Shown: in pieces, positions 9,785 through 18,642 of the stretch
How the letters are laid out: every line of letters begins with the position of its first letter
Numbering within the stretch: the stretch's first letter is position 1
Source: Jeotgalibacillus haloalkalitolerans
GTDB lineage: Bacteria > Bacillota > Bacilli > Bacillales > Jeotgalibacillaceae
Direction of reading: 5' to 3'
Length of the DNA stretch: 64,000 nt
Assembly (NCBI RefSeq): GCF_034427455.1
Contig: NZ_JAXQNN010000001.1
Span: 744,001-808,000, forward strand
Program-made: the position numbers and the translations under genes
Notes under the pieces: generated by a model
Databases searched by the model: none
What the model was told of the DNA's origin: nothing
The model's input: the letters and a program-made list of their open reading frames with translations, nothing else

Positions 9785-10525
9785 CTATGATCTTCTGAGT
9801 ATCCTCACAGCAATAACATTCATTAAAAACAATGGAAGTGCCATCATGCGTCCAATACGTTTAGGCTGCGTTACAAGTCTGTAGAACCACTCCAGGTTCA
9901 GCCTGATAAAAATGCCCGGTGCACGTTTTGTTTCACCTGACAGCACATCAAAGCTCCCGCCAACGCCCATTGCGATTGTGTGAGGGAAGAGGTGTCTGTA
10001 CGTGTTGATCCATTGCTCCTGTCTAGGGAAGCCTGTTCCAACAAATACAAAGTCAGCTTCTGTATTCTTTACACGTTCAGCGACCTGTTCAGGATATGAA
10101 TGATAGCCGTCTTCATATCCTGCAATGATCAGCTGAGGATATTGCTTCTTCAGATTAGCCACAGCCTTTTGAATGACTTCAGGCTTTGCACCGTATAAAA
10201 AGACAGACTTTTGCTGATCAGCAGCAATTCTTAGGAAATCGTGCAGGAGATCGAAGCCTGCGATTCTTTCAGGGAGCGGCTGACCGAGAATTTTTGATGC
10301 GTAGATGATCCCGATGCCGTCCGGTACCACGCAGTCTGCGCTGTGAACGATCTTTTTATATGCAGGATCCCGGTCAGCATGCATGACGATTTCCGGATTG
10401 GCGGTAATGATAAATGCCTGTTTCTTCTTATCGATATGTTCTTCCTTTATATAGGTAAGGAGTCGTTTATTTGTCGTTTTGATGAACGGAATGTTAAGGA
10501 TATTAATCTTATTTAATGAGTTCAA
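9785..10525 (-). CDS. tagA: N-acetylglucosaminyldiphosphoundecaprenol ManNAc transferase TagA
   Basis: WecG/TagA/CpsF family enzyme that adds ManNAc from UDP-ManNAc to undecaprenyl-PP-GlcNAc, the second step of the teichoic acid linkage unit. Motifs are ITANPEI (about residue 40), the catalytic Asp in VVPDGIGI (about residue 70), and GVGGSFDVLSGETKRAP (about residue 190). The C-terminal amphipathic part (RLVTQPKRIGRMMALP) fits with membrane recruitment. I start it at the TTG at 10525, six bases after AGAGGTGA; reading from 10558 would place that ribosome site inside the gene. It is divergent from tagO. Confidence 0.93.
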   Translation of the reverse strand: MNSLNKINILNIPFIKTTNKRLLTYIKEEHIDKKKQAFIITANPEIVMHADRDPAYKKIVHSADCVVPDGIGIIYASKILGQPLPERIAGFDLLHDFLRIAADQQKSVFLYGAKPEVIQKAVANLKKQYPQLIIAGYEDGYHSYPEQVAERVKNTEADFVFVGTGFPRQEQWINTYRHLFPHTIAMGVGGSFDVLSGETKRAPGIFIRLNLEWFYRLVTQPKRIGRMMALPLFLMNVIAVRILRRS

Positions 10526-10678
10526 GCCTGTCACCTCTGCGTTTAGTAGGGTTGTCAATGTTTGTAAAGGGTTTATGAAGGGAATGTAAACACTATAATT
10601 GAATGATTGCTATTTCGTAAAGGATTAGCTATACTTTGATGAGAATATTAATTTAATGTAAAGACTGAGGTGATCAAG

Positions 10679-11743
10679 ATGCTTTTATTTGCACTGGTGA
10701 CATCCTTTATCTTTGCTATGTTGATCACTCCTGCGGTTATTAAAGCCGCGCATTCACTAGGAGCTGTTGACCAGCCAAATGCCCGGAAAGTGCATTTAAA
10801 AGAGATGCCACGTCTTGGCGGTCTATCAATATATCTGGCATTTATAATAGGTGTTGCAATTGTTCAGTTAACACAGCCACTTGACTTTGATTTATATATT
10901 ATCATAGCGGGCGCAACCATAATCCTGCTCACTGGTATTTTAGATGATATACACGAAATTACACCGCTGATGAAGCTCAGCGGACAGATTGCGGCAGCAC
11001 TGCTGATTGCGCTTGGCGGGATCCAGCTTGAATTTATTAACCTTCCATTCGGAGGCACATTTGAATTTGGTCTGATGAGTATACCGCTGACAGTCTTCTG
11101 GATTGTCGCAATTACAAACTCCATCAACCTGATTGATGGTCTGGATGGACTGGCTTCCGGTGTTTCTGCCATTGCACTTGCAACAATCGGCTTTATGGCC
11201 GTGCTGATGGGGAATACGCTTGTTATGGTCATCGCATTCATCCTTGTCGCAGGGATTCTTGGATTTATGCGCTATAACTTCTTCCCGGCAAAGATCTTTA
11301 TGGGAGATTCAGGGGCATTATTCCTTGGATTCATGATCTCAATTCTTGCCTTACAGGGGTTCAAAAACATTACAGTGATTTCGTTAATCATTCCGCTGAT
11401 TATCCTTGGTGTACCGCTATCAGACACATTCTTTGCGATTATCAGACGGAGATTCAATAAAGCAAAAATCTCGCAGGCAGATAAATCACACCTGCATCAC
11501 TGCTTAATCAATCTTGGATTCACACACAGACAGACTGTGCTGTTAATCTACTCAATGGCTGCACTATTCGGAGTCTTTGCGATTATCTTCTCAATGTCAA
11601 CGATTTGGGGAGCCATTATCGTCGGACTACTGCTGTTTGTATCCATTGAAATCGCAGTTGAAATGATCGGACTCGTAGACAAAAGCTACCGTCCGCTGCT
11701 GAACTTCCTACGGATTGCAGAGAAGCAGCAGAATAAATCATAA
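10679..11743 (+). CDS. tagO: Undecaprenyl-phosphate GlcNAc-1-phosphate transferase TagO
   Basis: Polytopic MraY/WecA-family enzyme that starts the teichoic acid linkage unit by forming undecaprenyl-PP-GlcNAc. Visible are about eleven hydrophobic segments, the DDIHE motif (about residue 90), NSINLIDGLDGLASG (about residue 150), the FMGDSGALFLGF motif (about residue 210) and the SHLHHCLINLGF histidine motif. The ATG at 10679 lies six bases after AGGTG; the GTG at 10670 overlaps that site and is rejected. It sits divergent from tagA, so both linkage-unit enzymes flank one intergenic region. Confidence 0.95.
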   Translation: MLLFALVTSFIFAMLITPAVIKAAHSLGAVDQPNARKVHLKEMPRLGGLSIYLAFIIGVAIVQLTQPLDFDLYIIIAGATIILLTGILDDIHEITPLMKLSGQIAAALLIALGGIQLEFINLPFGGTFEFGLMSIPLTVFWIVAITNSINLIDGLDGLASGVSAIALATIGFMAVLMGNTLVMVIAFILVAGILGFMRYNFFPAKIFMGDSGALFLGFMISILALQGFKNITVISLIIPLIILGVPLSDTFFAIIRRRFNKAKISQADKSHLHHCLINLGFTHRQTVLLIYSMAALFGVFAIIFSMSTIWGAIIVGLLLFVSIEIAVEMIGLVDKSYRPLLNFLRIAEKQQNKS

Positions 11744-11753
11744 ATACAAAATT

Positions 11754-11786
11754 AAAAGCTGCCGGTGCAAAACCGGCAGCTTTTTT
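11754..11786 (+). terminator. Intrinsic terminator of tagO
   Basis: Perfect hairpin AAAAGCTGCCGGT / ACCGGCAGCTTTT with a five-base loop, followed by T's, 10 bases after the tagO stop. Confidence 0.9.
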
Positions 11787-11870
11787 CATTCGAAAGTTTA
11801 TTTGACTGTTGATCGTGTTAAGTACATGAGCCTCTCAAAACAGTCAGTGATTATTACATATAAAGTGCAA

Positions 11871-11980
11871 CGGAGCGTAAGGCGGTGATTCCGGGACGAA
11901 TAGAGGGAAGCTGAGACCCCACAGCCGAAGGCGAGGAGGCTCAGCAACCTCCGTCCGGAAAGCGTCCGCCTGAAGCGCAG
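11871..11980. repeat. GC-rich palindromic intergenic element
   Basis: About 110 bases much richer in GC than the surroundings. Its ends (CGGAGCGTAAGGCGG and the complement of GCGTCCGCCTGAAGCGCAG) form an imperfect inverted repeat. Inside are nested pairs GCTGAG/CTCAGC and CCGGGACG/CGTCCGG, so a branched fold is possible. It lies between two convergent terminators. Short open frames through it have no ribosome site and are not genes. I recall similar GGAGCG...CGTCCGCCTG elements in Bacillaceae intergenic regions, but could not check this. Confidence 0.6.
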
Positions 11981-11994
11981 TGTAACGATTAAAG

Positions 11995-12031
11995 ATATAA
12001 AAAGACCCCGAAGCACCATCGCTCCGGGATC
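11995..12031 (-). terminator. Intrinsic terminator of the LCP gene
   Basis: Minus-strand hairpin GATCCCGGAGC / GCTTCGGGGTC (11 pairs, two of them G-U, six-base loop) followed by TTTTTATAT, just after the stop of the LCP gene. Confidence 0.85.
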
Positions 12032-12042
12032 CTCTAAACACC

Positions 12043-12984
12043 TTATGATGAACTCAAAGCCAATTCCGCCTTCAACTGTTCCTGCACCTCAGCAATCTTC
12101 TCATCCGGCACAACATAATAATAAATATCATTGATATACTGTCCGCTTCCGCCATCAAGTGTCGTCTGCTGTACACTGCCTGCAGCTGAACGGTACTTGG
12201 ACTGAATATCAACAAGCTGATTAAAAGTCAGGTTTGTCTTTACATTAGAACCAAGCGCCTGAAAGATATCCTGGAAGTTCATCAGGGAGTTCACGCTTGC
12301 ACCTTCACGGATAATCCCCTGGATGACCTGACGCTGGCGTTCCTGACGGCCGAAGTCGCCGTTTGGATCTTCATAACGCATTCTTGCGTAAGCGAGTGCT
12401 TCGTCACCGTTCAGTGAGAGCTCACCAAGTGGATAGCTGTAACCGCCAGCTTCAAATTCAAGTCCGTTATTTACTGTGACACCATCAACAGCATCCACAA
12501 TATCCTTAAAGCCTTCCATATTTACTTTTACATAATAATCAATCGGAATATCAAGCATATTTTCTACTGTAGACATTGCAAGCTCTGTACCGCCGAAGGC
12601 ATAGGCATGGTTGATCTTATCCATTCCGCGTCCTTCAATATTTGTATAAGTATCACGCGGGATGCTGAGCAGCTTTGTTTCTTCTGTCTGCGGGTTCACG
12701 GTCATCACGATCATTGTATCTGATCTTCCTGAGTCGCCTTCACGCTCGTCTACCCCAAGCAGCAGGACAGAGAATGGATCTCTTTCTTCAAATCGGACTT
12801 CCTCCATACGTTTCTCTGATACTTCGCGGTCAATCGGCTCGTGCATTTCATTTGTTGCACTTGTCAGCGATTGGAATACAATGGCGCCATAGGCAATCGC
12901 GCTTAAAAATAACAGCCCGAGGATGATCAGCGACCACTTCAGTACCGGTCTTTTCTTTTTTCTCTTACGTTTTACTCTTTCCAT
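12043..12984 (-). CDS. LytR-CpsA-Psr (LCP) family glycopolymer ligase
   Basis: Membrane-anchored enzyme that attaches lipid-linked teichoic acid or capsule polymers to peptidoglycan. A Lys/Arg-rich N-terminus is followed by one transmembrane helix (about residues 17-36) and an extracellular LCP domain. Family motifs are LLLGVDEREGDSGRSDTMIV, SIPRDTY, KINHAYAFGG and YARMRYEDPNGDFGRQERQR, which hold the conserved Arg and Asp residues. At 313 residues it is near TagU (LytR) of B. subtilis. Its place between tagAO and the polysaccharide operon leaves open whether it serves wall teichoic acid, exopolysaccharide or both. The ribosome site is weak. Confidence 0.9.
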   Translation of the reverse strand: MERVKRKRKKKRPVLKWSLIILGLLFLSAIAYGAIVFQSLTSATNEMHEPIDREVSEKRMEEVRFEERDPFSVLLLGVDEREGDSGRSDTMIVMTVNPQTEETKLLSIPRDTYTNIEGRGMDKINHAYAFGGTELAMSTVENMLDIPIDYYVKVNMEGFKDIVDAVDGVTVNNGLEFEAGGYSYPLGELSLNGDEALAYARMRYEDPNGDFGRQERQRQVIQGIIREGASVNSLMNFQDIFQALGSNVKTNLTFNQLVDIQSKYRSAAGSVQQTTLDGGSGQYINDIYYYVVPDEKIAEVQEQLKAELALSSS

Positions 12985-13004
12985 GTAATAGCCCCACTTT
13001 ATGT

Positions 13005-13787
13005 TTATTGTTGATTAAAAAAGTATGCTGACAGTGTCTCGCCCCATAATGCATTCGCTTCACTTGTCGGATCATTATCCTCTGTTAAATAGTTTTCCAG
13101 ATCAGACGGCCATTCGTCCCAGTGGTCAATGTAAGTAATAGATGTACCGTCAAATCGTTCGCTGATCACTTCTACTTCGTCATTGTAATAGGAGGCGCCG
13201 GCAATCGGCTGTGATGGCATGGCAAATACTGATGCATCCATCGCTTCCAGCTCACTGATGATCTGATCCATAAAGTACTCCTGGTCATCAATCGACCAAT
13301 AACCATTGTCATAAATCGTCGGCAGTTCAAACAGAATGATATCTGCATTTACAAATCTGTCATCTTGAGCCATTTCATCTGCCCAATAGTCTGACGTTTC
13401 TTCATAGCTGAAGGTTTCAATTGATGAATTGTTCAGCACTTCTGAAAATCGTTCCTCCAAAATACCGGTCCAGGCTGGTGATTCCAGTGCTGCTGAGTCA
13501 GTTGATACGAGTGTAATAGAAAGTGAATCTCCATTTGCTTCGGCGGATTTAACCTTTTCCAGAAATTCAGCAGGTAAGTCAGTGTTAAATGGCAGATCCG
13601 AACCTTCCTCCGCAGTCGCTGTTTCTTCTTCAGCTTCTGATTCTTCCTGCACTGCACTTTGTGCCTCTGTCGTCAGCACCGGACTCTTCTCATGAACAGC
13701 CTTCAGCTGACCCTGCCAGGACTGATAGCCGAAAAATAATCCGCCGGCAGTGGCGATAACAAGTAAAAAGAATAATAATTTCTTCAT
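13005..13787 (-). CDS. SGNH-hydrolase-like membrane-anchored or secreted protein
   Basis: The 261-residue protein has an N-terminal hydrophobic segment (about residues 5-22) and an acidic Ser/Glu/Ala-rich linker. The following domain resembles those annotated as SGNH/GDSL-type in polysaccharide loci (SITLVSTDSAAL as possible block I, and ADIILFELPTIYDNG). The typical GDS triad is not evident, so catalysis is uncertain. I chose the ATG at 13787, eight bases after AGGAG; the reading from 13817 would add residues before the signal. It is upstream of and probably co-transcribed with the LCP gene and divergent from the polysaccharide operon, so a role at the cell surface is likely. O-acetyl esterase or transferase activity is only a guess. 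Confidence 0.6.
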   Translation of the reverse strand: MKKLLFFLLVIATAGGLFFGYQSWQGQLKAVHEKSPVLTTEAQSAVQEESEAEEETATAEEGSDLPFNTDLPAEFLEKVKSAEANGDSLSITLVSTDSAALESPAWTGILEERFSEVLNNSSIETFSYEETSDYWADEMAQDDRFVNADIILFELPTIYDNGYWSIDDQEYFMDQIISELEAMDASVFAMPSQPIAGASYYNDEVEVISERFDGTSITYIDHWDEWPSDLENYLTEDNDPTSEANALWGETLSAYFFNQQ

Positions 13788-13980
13788 CCAAACGGCTCCT
13801 TTAAACAATTGCTTCATCTAATCGATTAGACCTGATTGTCATCAGAAAAATGAGACATACATCCCCCTATCCGAACTGAAAAAGCAGAATAATAAGTCAT
13901 ATATATTCATTATTATAGTAAACTCCCGGGTCAAATAATAGATAAGAAATGAAAAATCCCGAAAAAATTGACAATTCCTG

Positions 13981-14008
13981 CTGAACTCTGAAAAAGGTAT
14001 GCTATAAT
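13981..14008 (+). promoter_or_regulatory. Extended -10 promoter of the exopolysaccharide operon
   Basis: TGCTATAAT is an extended -10 with a perfect TATAAT; CTGAAC 16 bases upstream is a weak -35. It lies about 40 bases before the first gene of the operon. Confidence 0.6.
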
Positions 14009-14045
14009 CAAATAGTTATTTTTATTTGACAGGAGGCACCACTTG

Positions 14046-14792
14046 ATGGAAGAAACAATTAGTCTGAAAGAATTATTTACCGTATTGAAAAAACGGTTCA
14101 TGTTGATCGTCTCATTCGCAGTCATTGCCGTCTTATTAGCAGGACTTTACTCCTTTTTAATCGTGACGCCGATGTATCAGTCAACGACACAGCTGCTTGT
14201 GAATCAGGAACAGACAGAAGCTGCGAATGTACAGGTGTCTGATATACAGGCCAACCTTCAGTTAATTAATACATATAGCGGCATTATTAAGAGTCCGGCT
14301 ATTTTAGAGCAGGTTTCAACACAATTAGACAATGAATTAACAGTTGCTCAGCTGAACAGTAAAATTACAGTTGCAAATGAACAAAATTCACAGCTTGTGA
14401 ACGTAACAATAGAAGATGAAGATCCATATAAAGCAGCAGAAATTGCTAATCTTACAGCTGAAGTATTTCAGACTGAAATTGTTGAGCTAATGAATGTAAA
14501 TAACGTGAATATCCTGTCTCCGGCAGTAGTATCAGATAACCAGAGTCCGGTCAGCCCGCAGCCATTTTTAAATATGGCGATTGCATTAGTTGTCGGCTTA
14601 ATGATTGGAGTAGGGCTATCATTCTTACTTGAATATCTTGATAACTCTGTGAAGACAGAAGAAGATATTGAAAAAGTATTGGATCTCCCATTACTTGGTG
14701 TCATTAACACAATGGACAACAAAGATGTGCCAAATCAATTACACCTTCAGAAGAAGTCAGTAGGTTCAAGGAGTGAGCAGTATGGCAGCTAA
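14046..14792 (+). CDS. Wzz-type chain-length modulator / tyrosine kinase adaptor
   Basis: Polysaccharide co-polymerase of the CapA/EpsA/TkmA type, which activates the cytoplasmic tyrosine kinase and sets chain length. Two transmembrane helices (about residues 18-40 and 176-198) flank an extracytoplasmic domain; a Pro-rich SPVSPQPF segment precedes the second helix, as in this family. The ATG at 14046 lies behind AGGAGG. The last 11 bases overlap the kinase gene, indicating coupling. Confidence 0.9.
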   Translation: MEETISLKELFTVLKKRFMLIVSFAVIAVLLAGLYSFLIVTPMYQSTTQLLVNQEQTEAANVQVSDIQANLQLINTYSGIIKSPAILEQVSTQLDNELTVAQLNSKITVANEQNSQLVNVTIEDEDPYKAAEIANLTAEVFQTEIVELMNVNNVNILSPAVVSDNQSPVSPQPFLNMAIALVVGLMIGVGLSFLLEYLDNSVKTEEDIEKVLDLPLLGVINTMDNKDVPNQLHLQKKSVGSRSEQYGS

Positions 14793-15480
14793 GAAAAACA
14801 AAGGCTCTAATCAGCATATGAGAAATCTGATTGCACATGCCAATCCGAAAGCGGTTGCGGCAGAGCAGTACAGAACGATCAGAACGAATATACAATTTTC
14901 AGCAGTTGATCAGGAAATCCAGACGATTGTTGTAACGTCTTCCGGAGCGGGTGAAGGGAAGTCGACAACTGCCGCAAACATGGCAATTGTTTTCGCCCAG
15001 GCAGGTAAGCGGACGCTACTCGTTGACGCTGATATGAGAAAGCCCACTGTACACTATACATTCAGCCTGATTAATTCAAGAGGATTATCAAATATCCTGA
15101 CGAGACAAAACAGACTTGAAGAAGTAGTAGAGGAGTCTGGGATTGAAAAGCTGCAGGTGCTTACTTCAGGTATCATTCCTCCGAACCCTTCTGAACTGCT
15201 TGATTCCCGTTCAATGGATCAGTTTATACAACAGGCAAGAGAATCATATGATGTCGTTATTTTTGATGCGCCGCCAGTTCTTGCTGTGACGGATGCGCAG
15301 GTGCTTGCAAGCCGCTGTGACGGAACAATTCTTGTCGTGCGTTCGCGTGTAGCAGATAAAGAAAAAGCTGTGAAAGCGAAAGAGCAGCTGCTGGCTGTGA
15401 AAACTAAAATTCTCGGTGTGATCTTAAATGATAAAAAAGTCGAAGCCGGTGACGATTATTATTACTATTACGGAGAATAA
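14782..15480 (+). CDS. Bacterial tyrosine kinase (BY-kinase, CapB/EpsB/PtkA type)
   Basis: Autophosphorylating tyrosine kinase that pairs with the preceding adaptor to control polysaccharide synthesis. Walker A is SSGAGEGKST, Walker A' is LLVDADMRKPT, Walker B is VVIFDAPP, and the C-terminus ends in a tyrosine cluster (DDYYYYYGE), the autophosphorylation site. The ATG at 14782 lies eight bases after AAGGAG; the GTG at 14773 overlaps the site. The phosphatase gene follows after 13 bases, making a complete adaptor-kinase-phosphatase set. Confidence 0.95.
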   Translation: MAAKKNKGSNQHMRNLIAHANPKAVAAEQYRTIRTNIQFSAVDQEIQTIVVTSSGAGEGKSTTAANMAIVFAQAGKRTLLVDADMRKPTVHYTFSLINSRGLSNILTRQNRLEEVVEESGIEKLQVLTSGIIPPNPSELLDSRSMDQFIQQARESYDVVIFDAPPVLAVTDAQVLASRCDGTILVVRSRVADKEKAVKAKEQLLAVKTKILGVILNDKKVEAGDDYYYYYGE

Positions 15481-15493
15481 GAGGTGAGGATCA

Positions 15494-16273
15494 ATGATTG
15501 ATATTCACTGTCATATCCTTCCGGGACTGGATGATGGTGCGCAGACGATAGAGGATGCATTAACAATGGCTGATCAGGCGATTGAAAATGGCATCACAGA
15601 TATTATCGCAACACCGCACCATCAGACACGCCGTTTTCATAATGAGTCACATATAGTAAAACGTGCCGTTCATGAACTTAATCGAAAGCTTGCTGAAACC
15701 GGACGTTCTTTGAAGATTCATCCCGGTCAGGAAATCAGAATGTACGGTGAACTGATTGAAGATCTGCGCAGCGGGACAAGTATTGCACTTGGGAAAAATC
15801 AAAATCCATATGTGCTGGTAGAATTTCCATCCAGTCAGATTCCGGTTTTTGCCCAGCGTGTCTTATACGACCTTCAGGTGGAGGGGTATCGTCCGATTAT
15901 TGCCCATCCTGAGCGTAACAGTATGATTGTGGAAAAGCCTGAAAGATTACTTGAGTTAGTCCAGCAGGGGGTACTGACACAATTGACGGCGACAAGTGTT
16001 GCCGGGGAGTTTAATAAAAAAGTCCAGAAATTTTCTCTTCAGCTGATTGAGTCGAATCAGGCTCACTTTATCGCGTCAGATGCCCATAATACCGGCGCAC
16101 GTGGATTTTCAATGCAGAAGGCATATCAGGTCATCACAGACCGTTTCGGCAGTCAAGTGACGTCTGAGATGAAAGAACATTCCACTTCAGTTCTTTCAGG
16201 GGAGTTATTTGTTCCTGCCCCACCAGAATTAATTAGAAAACAGAGCTTTTTACGCAGAATTTTGCCTATCTAA
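15494..16273 (+). CDS. PHP-family tyrosine-protein phosphatase (YwqE/CpsB type)
   Basis: Metal-dependent phosphatase that dephosphorylates the BY-kinase. The PHP motifs are DIHCHILPGLDDG at the N-terminus, TPHH at about residue 40, the conserved HPGQE, IIAHPERN around residue 135 and SDAHNTG around residue 195, which bind the metal cluster. At 259 residues it has the family size. It is the third gene of the signalling module; a hairpin terminator overlaps its end. Confidence 0.94.
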   Translation: MIDIHCHILPGLDDGAQTIEDALTMADQAIENGITDIIATPHHQTRRFHNESHIVKRAVHELNRKLAETGRSLKIHPGQEIRMYGELIEDLRSGTSIALGKNQNPYVLVEFPSSQIPVFAQRVLYDLQVEGYRPIIAHPERNSMIVEKPERLLELVQQGVLTQLTATSVAGEFNKKVQKFSLQLIESNQAHFIASDAHNTGARGFSMQKAYQVITDRFGSQVTSEMKEHSTSVLSGELFVPAPPELIRKQSFLRRILPI

Positions 16274-16316
16274 GGGGTTTTTACCAACAACTCTCCTTAA
16301 ATAGGCTTTTTATTTT
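16264..16316 (+). terminator. Terminator overlapping the end of the phosphatase gene
   Basis: GCCTATCTAAGG pairs with CCTTAAATAGGC (12 pairs, one mismatch) around a 19-base loop, followed by TTTTATTTT. The left arm includes the stop codon. The genes beyond it belong to the same pathway, so it may be an internal, regulated terminator. Confidence 0.65.
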
Positions 16317-16403
16317 CCCAACTTTACATAAAATAAACCCAAATAATACATAAAAAATGAAAAACAACTATTCATCTTCCATCTATTGTGATACTATGTT
16401 ACA

Positions 16404-16520
16404 AGAATCGAGCGATAAAAAGGCGAAAAAAGCTACAAATCGCCATTAAACTGTAAAAAATAATAGTACCTAAGCATTAATTCGCTTGGGAAAAACCATA
16501 GATCATTACGGTTTTGTAAC
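16404..16520 (+). ncRNA. Structured leader, candidate EAR/epsC RNA
   Basis: Three clear hairpins occur in a row before the dehydratase gene: GGCGA/TCGCC (16422-16444), CCTAAGC/GCTTGGG (16469-16490) and AAAACC/GGTTTT (16492-16515). The place, between the kinase-phosphatase genes and the epsC homologue and after a terminator, is the place of the EAR antitermination element of Bacillales exopolysaccharide operons (Rfam epsC RNA). I infer the identity from position and fold; the consensus was not compared. Confidence 0.5.
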
Positions 16521-16547
16521 AAAGTATTTACGGAGGTGGAAATCACA

Positions 16548-18389
16548 TTGGCTTATCAGAAAAGACTGGCAGGACTTATGCTTATAGACTCATCAATTGT
16601 GATTCTATCTATCTTTATCAGCTACTATTTCTTCTTACCTTTCGGTGACCTTTACGGGATCGGAAGCGACCAGAATATGAACGTCCTAGTGACGAGTTCA
16701 ATTCTGCTGCTATTAACCCATCATTTATTTGCACACTTTTTCGGGCTTTATAAAAGGGTGTGGCAATATTCAAGTCTGAATGAGCTGGTTGGGCTTGCTA
16801 AGGCAGTTACGCTATCTATTATTGTCGTCGTACTCTATCAGCTGATCTTTTCAACTTCACTTTATACAAGAACCCTATTAATCACATGGATGCTACATAT
16901 ACTACTATTAGGCGGTGTCAGATTCAGCTGGCGCATGTACCGGGATACATATTTCCGCCCAACTAAAAATCGTAAGCGTACGCTGGTTGTCGGAGCGGGT
17001 GCTGCCGGTTCACTTATTTTAAGAGAGCTGAACCATAATCCAAATGCAGAGCTTCAGGTCGTCGGGTTTATCGATGATGACCGCTCGAAGCACAACCTTG
17101 AAATCCATGGCGTTCCAGTCTATGGGGGCGTGGATTGTATTAAAGAGGTCGTCGAGAAGCAGCAGATCGAACATATCATTATTGCGATTCCTTCATTAGA
17201 TAGAAGCGGGATTAAGCGTATTTTTGAAGAGTGTGCAAAAACAAATGCTAAAACGAAAATCCTTCCTCTATTCGGTGATCTGGCGTCAGGCCGTATAGAA
17301 GTAAACCAGATCCGTGAAGTGCAGGTTGAAGACTTACTCGGCCGAGATCCGGTTGAGCTGGATATGCAGAAGATCTCTGAAGACTTAACAGGTAAGACGA
17401 TTCTGGTTACAGGTGCCGGCGGCTCAATCGGTTCAGAAATCAGCCGTCAGGTTTGCAGGTTCTCACCAGCTAAGCTGATTCTGCTCGGACATGGTGAAAA
17501 TTCTATATACAAAATTGATATGGAGCTGCGCAGTCAGTTCGCTGATCATATTGAACTTGTGCCAACGATTGCAGATGTGCAGGATGGTGAACGGATTCTT
17601 GCAGTCATGAAAGAGCATCAGCCGGATGTTGTCTACCATGCTGCGGCACATAAGCACGTACCTTTAATGGAAGCAAATCCGTTTGAAGCGGTTAAAAACA
17701 ATATCTTTGGTACAAAAAATGTCGCAACTGCTGCACATGAAGCAGGAGTAGGACACTTTGTACTGGTCTCTACTGATAAAGCAGTGAATCCTCCTAACGT
17801 CATGGGTGCAACAAAGCGTTTTGCTGAAATGATCGTTCAGAACCTTGCGAAAGAAAGCGATACAGTGTTTGCAGCGGTCCGGTTTGGTAATGTATTAGGC
17901 TCTCGGGGCAGTGTGATTCCTTTATTTAAAAGACAGATTGCTGCAGGCGGTCCTGTCACAGTGACTGATGAAAGAATGACACGTTACTTTATGACAATCC
18001 CTGAAGCGTCACGCCTGGTCATTCAGGCGGGTACACTTGCACGCGGCGGGGAAGTATTTGTGTTGGATATGGGAGAGCCTGTAAAGATTGTGGATCTCGC
18101 AAAGAACCTGATCCGCTTATCCGGTTATACAGAAGAAGAAATTCCAATCAAATTTGCCGGAATGCGTCCTGGAGAGAAGCTATATGAAGAGTTGTTGAAT
18201 GAAGATGAAGTACAGGATAAGCAGGTGTTCGAGAAGATATTTATTGGTAAAGCAGTTCCAGTTTCGAATGTTGAGATGGAGCTATTGCTGAGAGATATTG
18301 AACATTCTGACGAAGAGCAACTTAAAGAGATATTAATTGGTGTTGCGAACCGAAAGAATGTGGAGCGTTTAAAGATCAAAAGTAGCTAA
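16548..18389 (+). CDS. epsC: UDP-GlcNAc 4,6-dehydratase (EpsC/CapD/PglF type)
   Basis: Membrane nucleoside-sugar dehydratase of about 613 residues. Four N-terminal transmembrane helices (to about residue 135) are followed by an incomplete Rossmann fold (VVGAGAAGSLILREL) and the catalytic SDR domain beginning with TGAGGSIGSE. The active site follows the family's unusual form with STDKA and MGATKR, where Met stands in place of Tyr. It should yield UDP-4-keto-6-deoxy-HexNAc, the substrate of the aminotransferase next downstream. It uses TTG at 16548, eight bases after GGAGGTGG; the GTG at 16536 overlaps that site. Confidence 0.9.
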   Translation: MAYQKRLAGLMLIDSSIVILSIFISYYFFLPFGDLYGIGSDQNMNVLVTSSILLLLTHHLFAHFFGLYKRVWQYSSLNELVGLAKAVTLSIIVVVLYQLIFSTSLYTRTLLITWMLHILLLGGVRFSWRMYRDTYFRPTKNRKRTLVVGAGAAGSLILRELNHNPNAELQVVGFIDDDRSKHNLEIHGVPVYGGVDCIKEVVEKQQIEHIIIAIPSLDRSGIKRIFEECAKTNAKTKILPLFGDLASGRIEVNQIREVQVEDLLGRDPVELDMQKISEDLTGKTILVTGAGGSIGSEISRQVCRFSPAKLILLGHGENSIYKIDMELRSQFADHIELVPTIADVQDGERILAVMKEHQPDVVYHAAAHKHVPLMEANPFEAVKNNIFGTKNVATAAHEAGVGHFVLVSTDKAVNPPNVMGATKRFAEMIVQNLAKESDTVFAAVRFGNVLGSRGSVIPLFKRQIAAGGPVTVTDERMTRYFMTIPEASRLVIQAGTLARGGEVFVLDMGEPVKIVDLAKNLIRLSGYTEEEIPIKFAGMRPGEKLYEELLNEDEVQDKQVFEKIFIGKAVPVSNVEMELLLRDIEHSDEEQLKEILIGVANRKNVERLKIKSS

Positions 18390-18527
18390 ATGCAAAGTTG
18401 GACATGTCTCCTATTCCAGTATCAGGGGAGGCACTCGGTCATCAGGTGGGATTCGGTTCCTTAGACGCATGTGTTGTCAGGCTGGTGGTGTGAGGGTGGG
18501 TTGAATGCCCGAATATTTTGTTTTTAG

Positions 18528-18594
18528 ATAGCTGATAGAGGGAACGATAGCGCTTACATAGGTTAGGTTCCTTTTGGTCAGCTATTTATTTTAT
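18528..18594 (+). terminator. Long interrupted hairpin between epsC and the aminotransferase
   Basis: ATAGCTGA pairs with TCAGCTAT and GGAAC with GTTCC, followed by a T-rich tract. It may act as an intra-operon terminator. The preceding stretch (18390-18527) is unusually G-rich and shows no reading frame or family I know. Confidence 0.45.
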
Positions 18595-18642
18595 AATAAT
18601 CAACTAATATACACAGATCTTACATCAGGAAGGATGATGACA

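Noticed and set aside
11798-12041. Two open frames on the minus strand
   Set aside because: They run through a terminator and the GC-rich palindromic repeat, have no ribosome site, and show no protein-like composition.
13968-14008. TTGACA as -35 for the polysaccharide promoter
   Set aside because: It is 29 bases from TATAAT, too far; an extended -10 reading is more likely.
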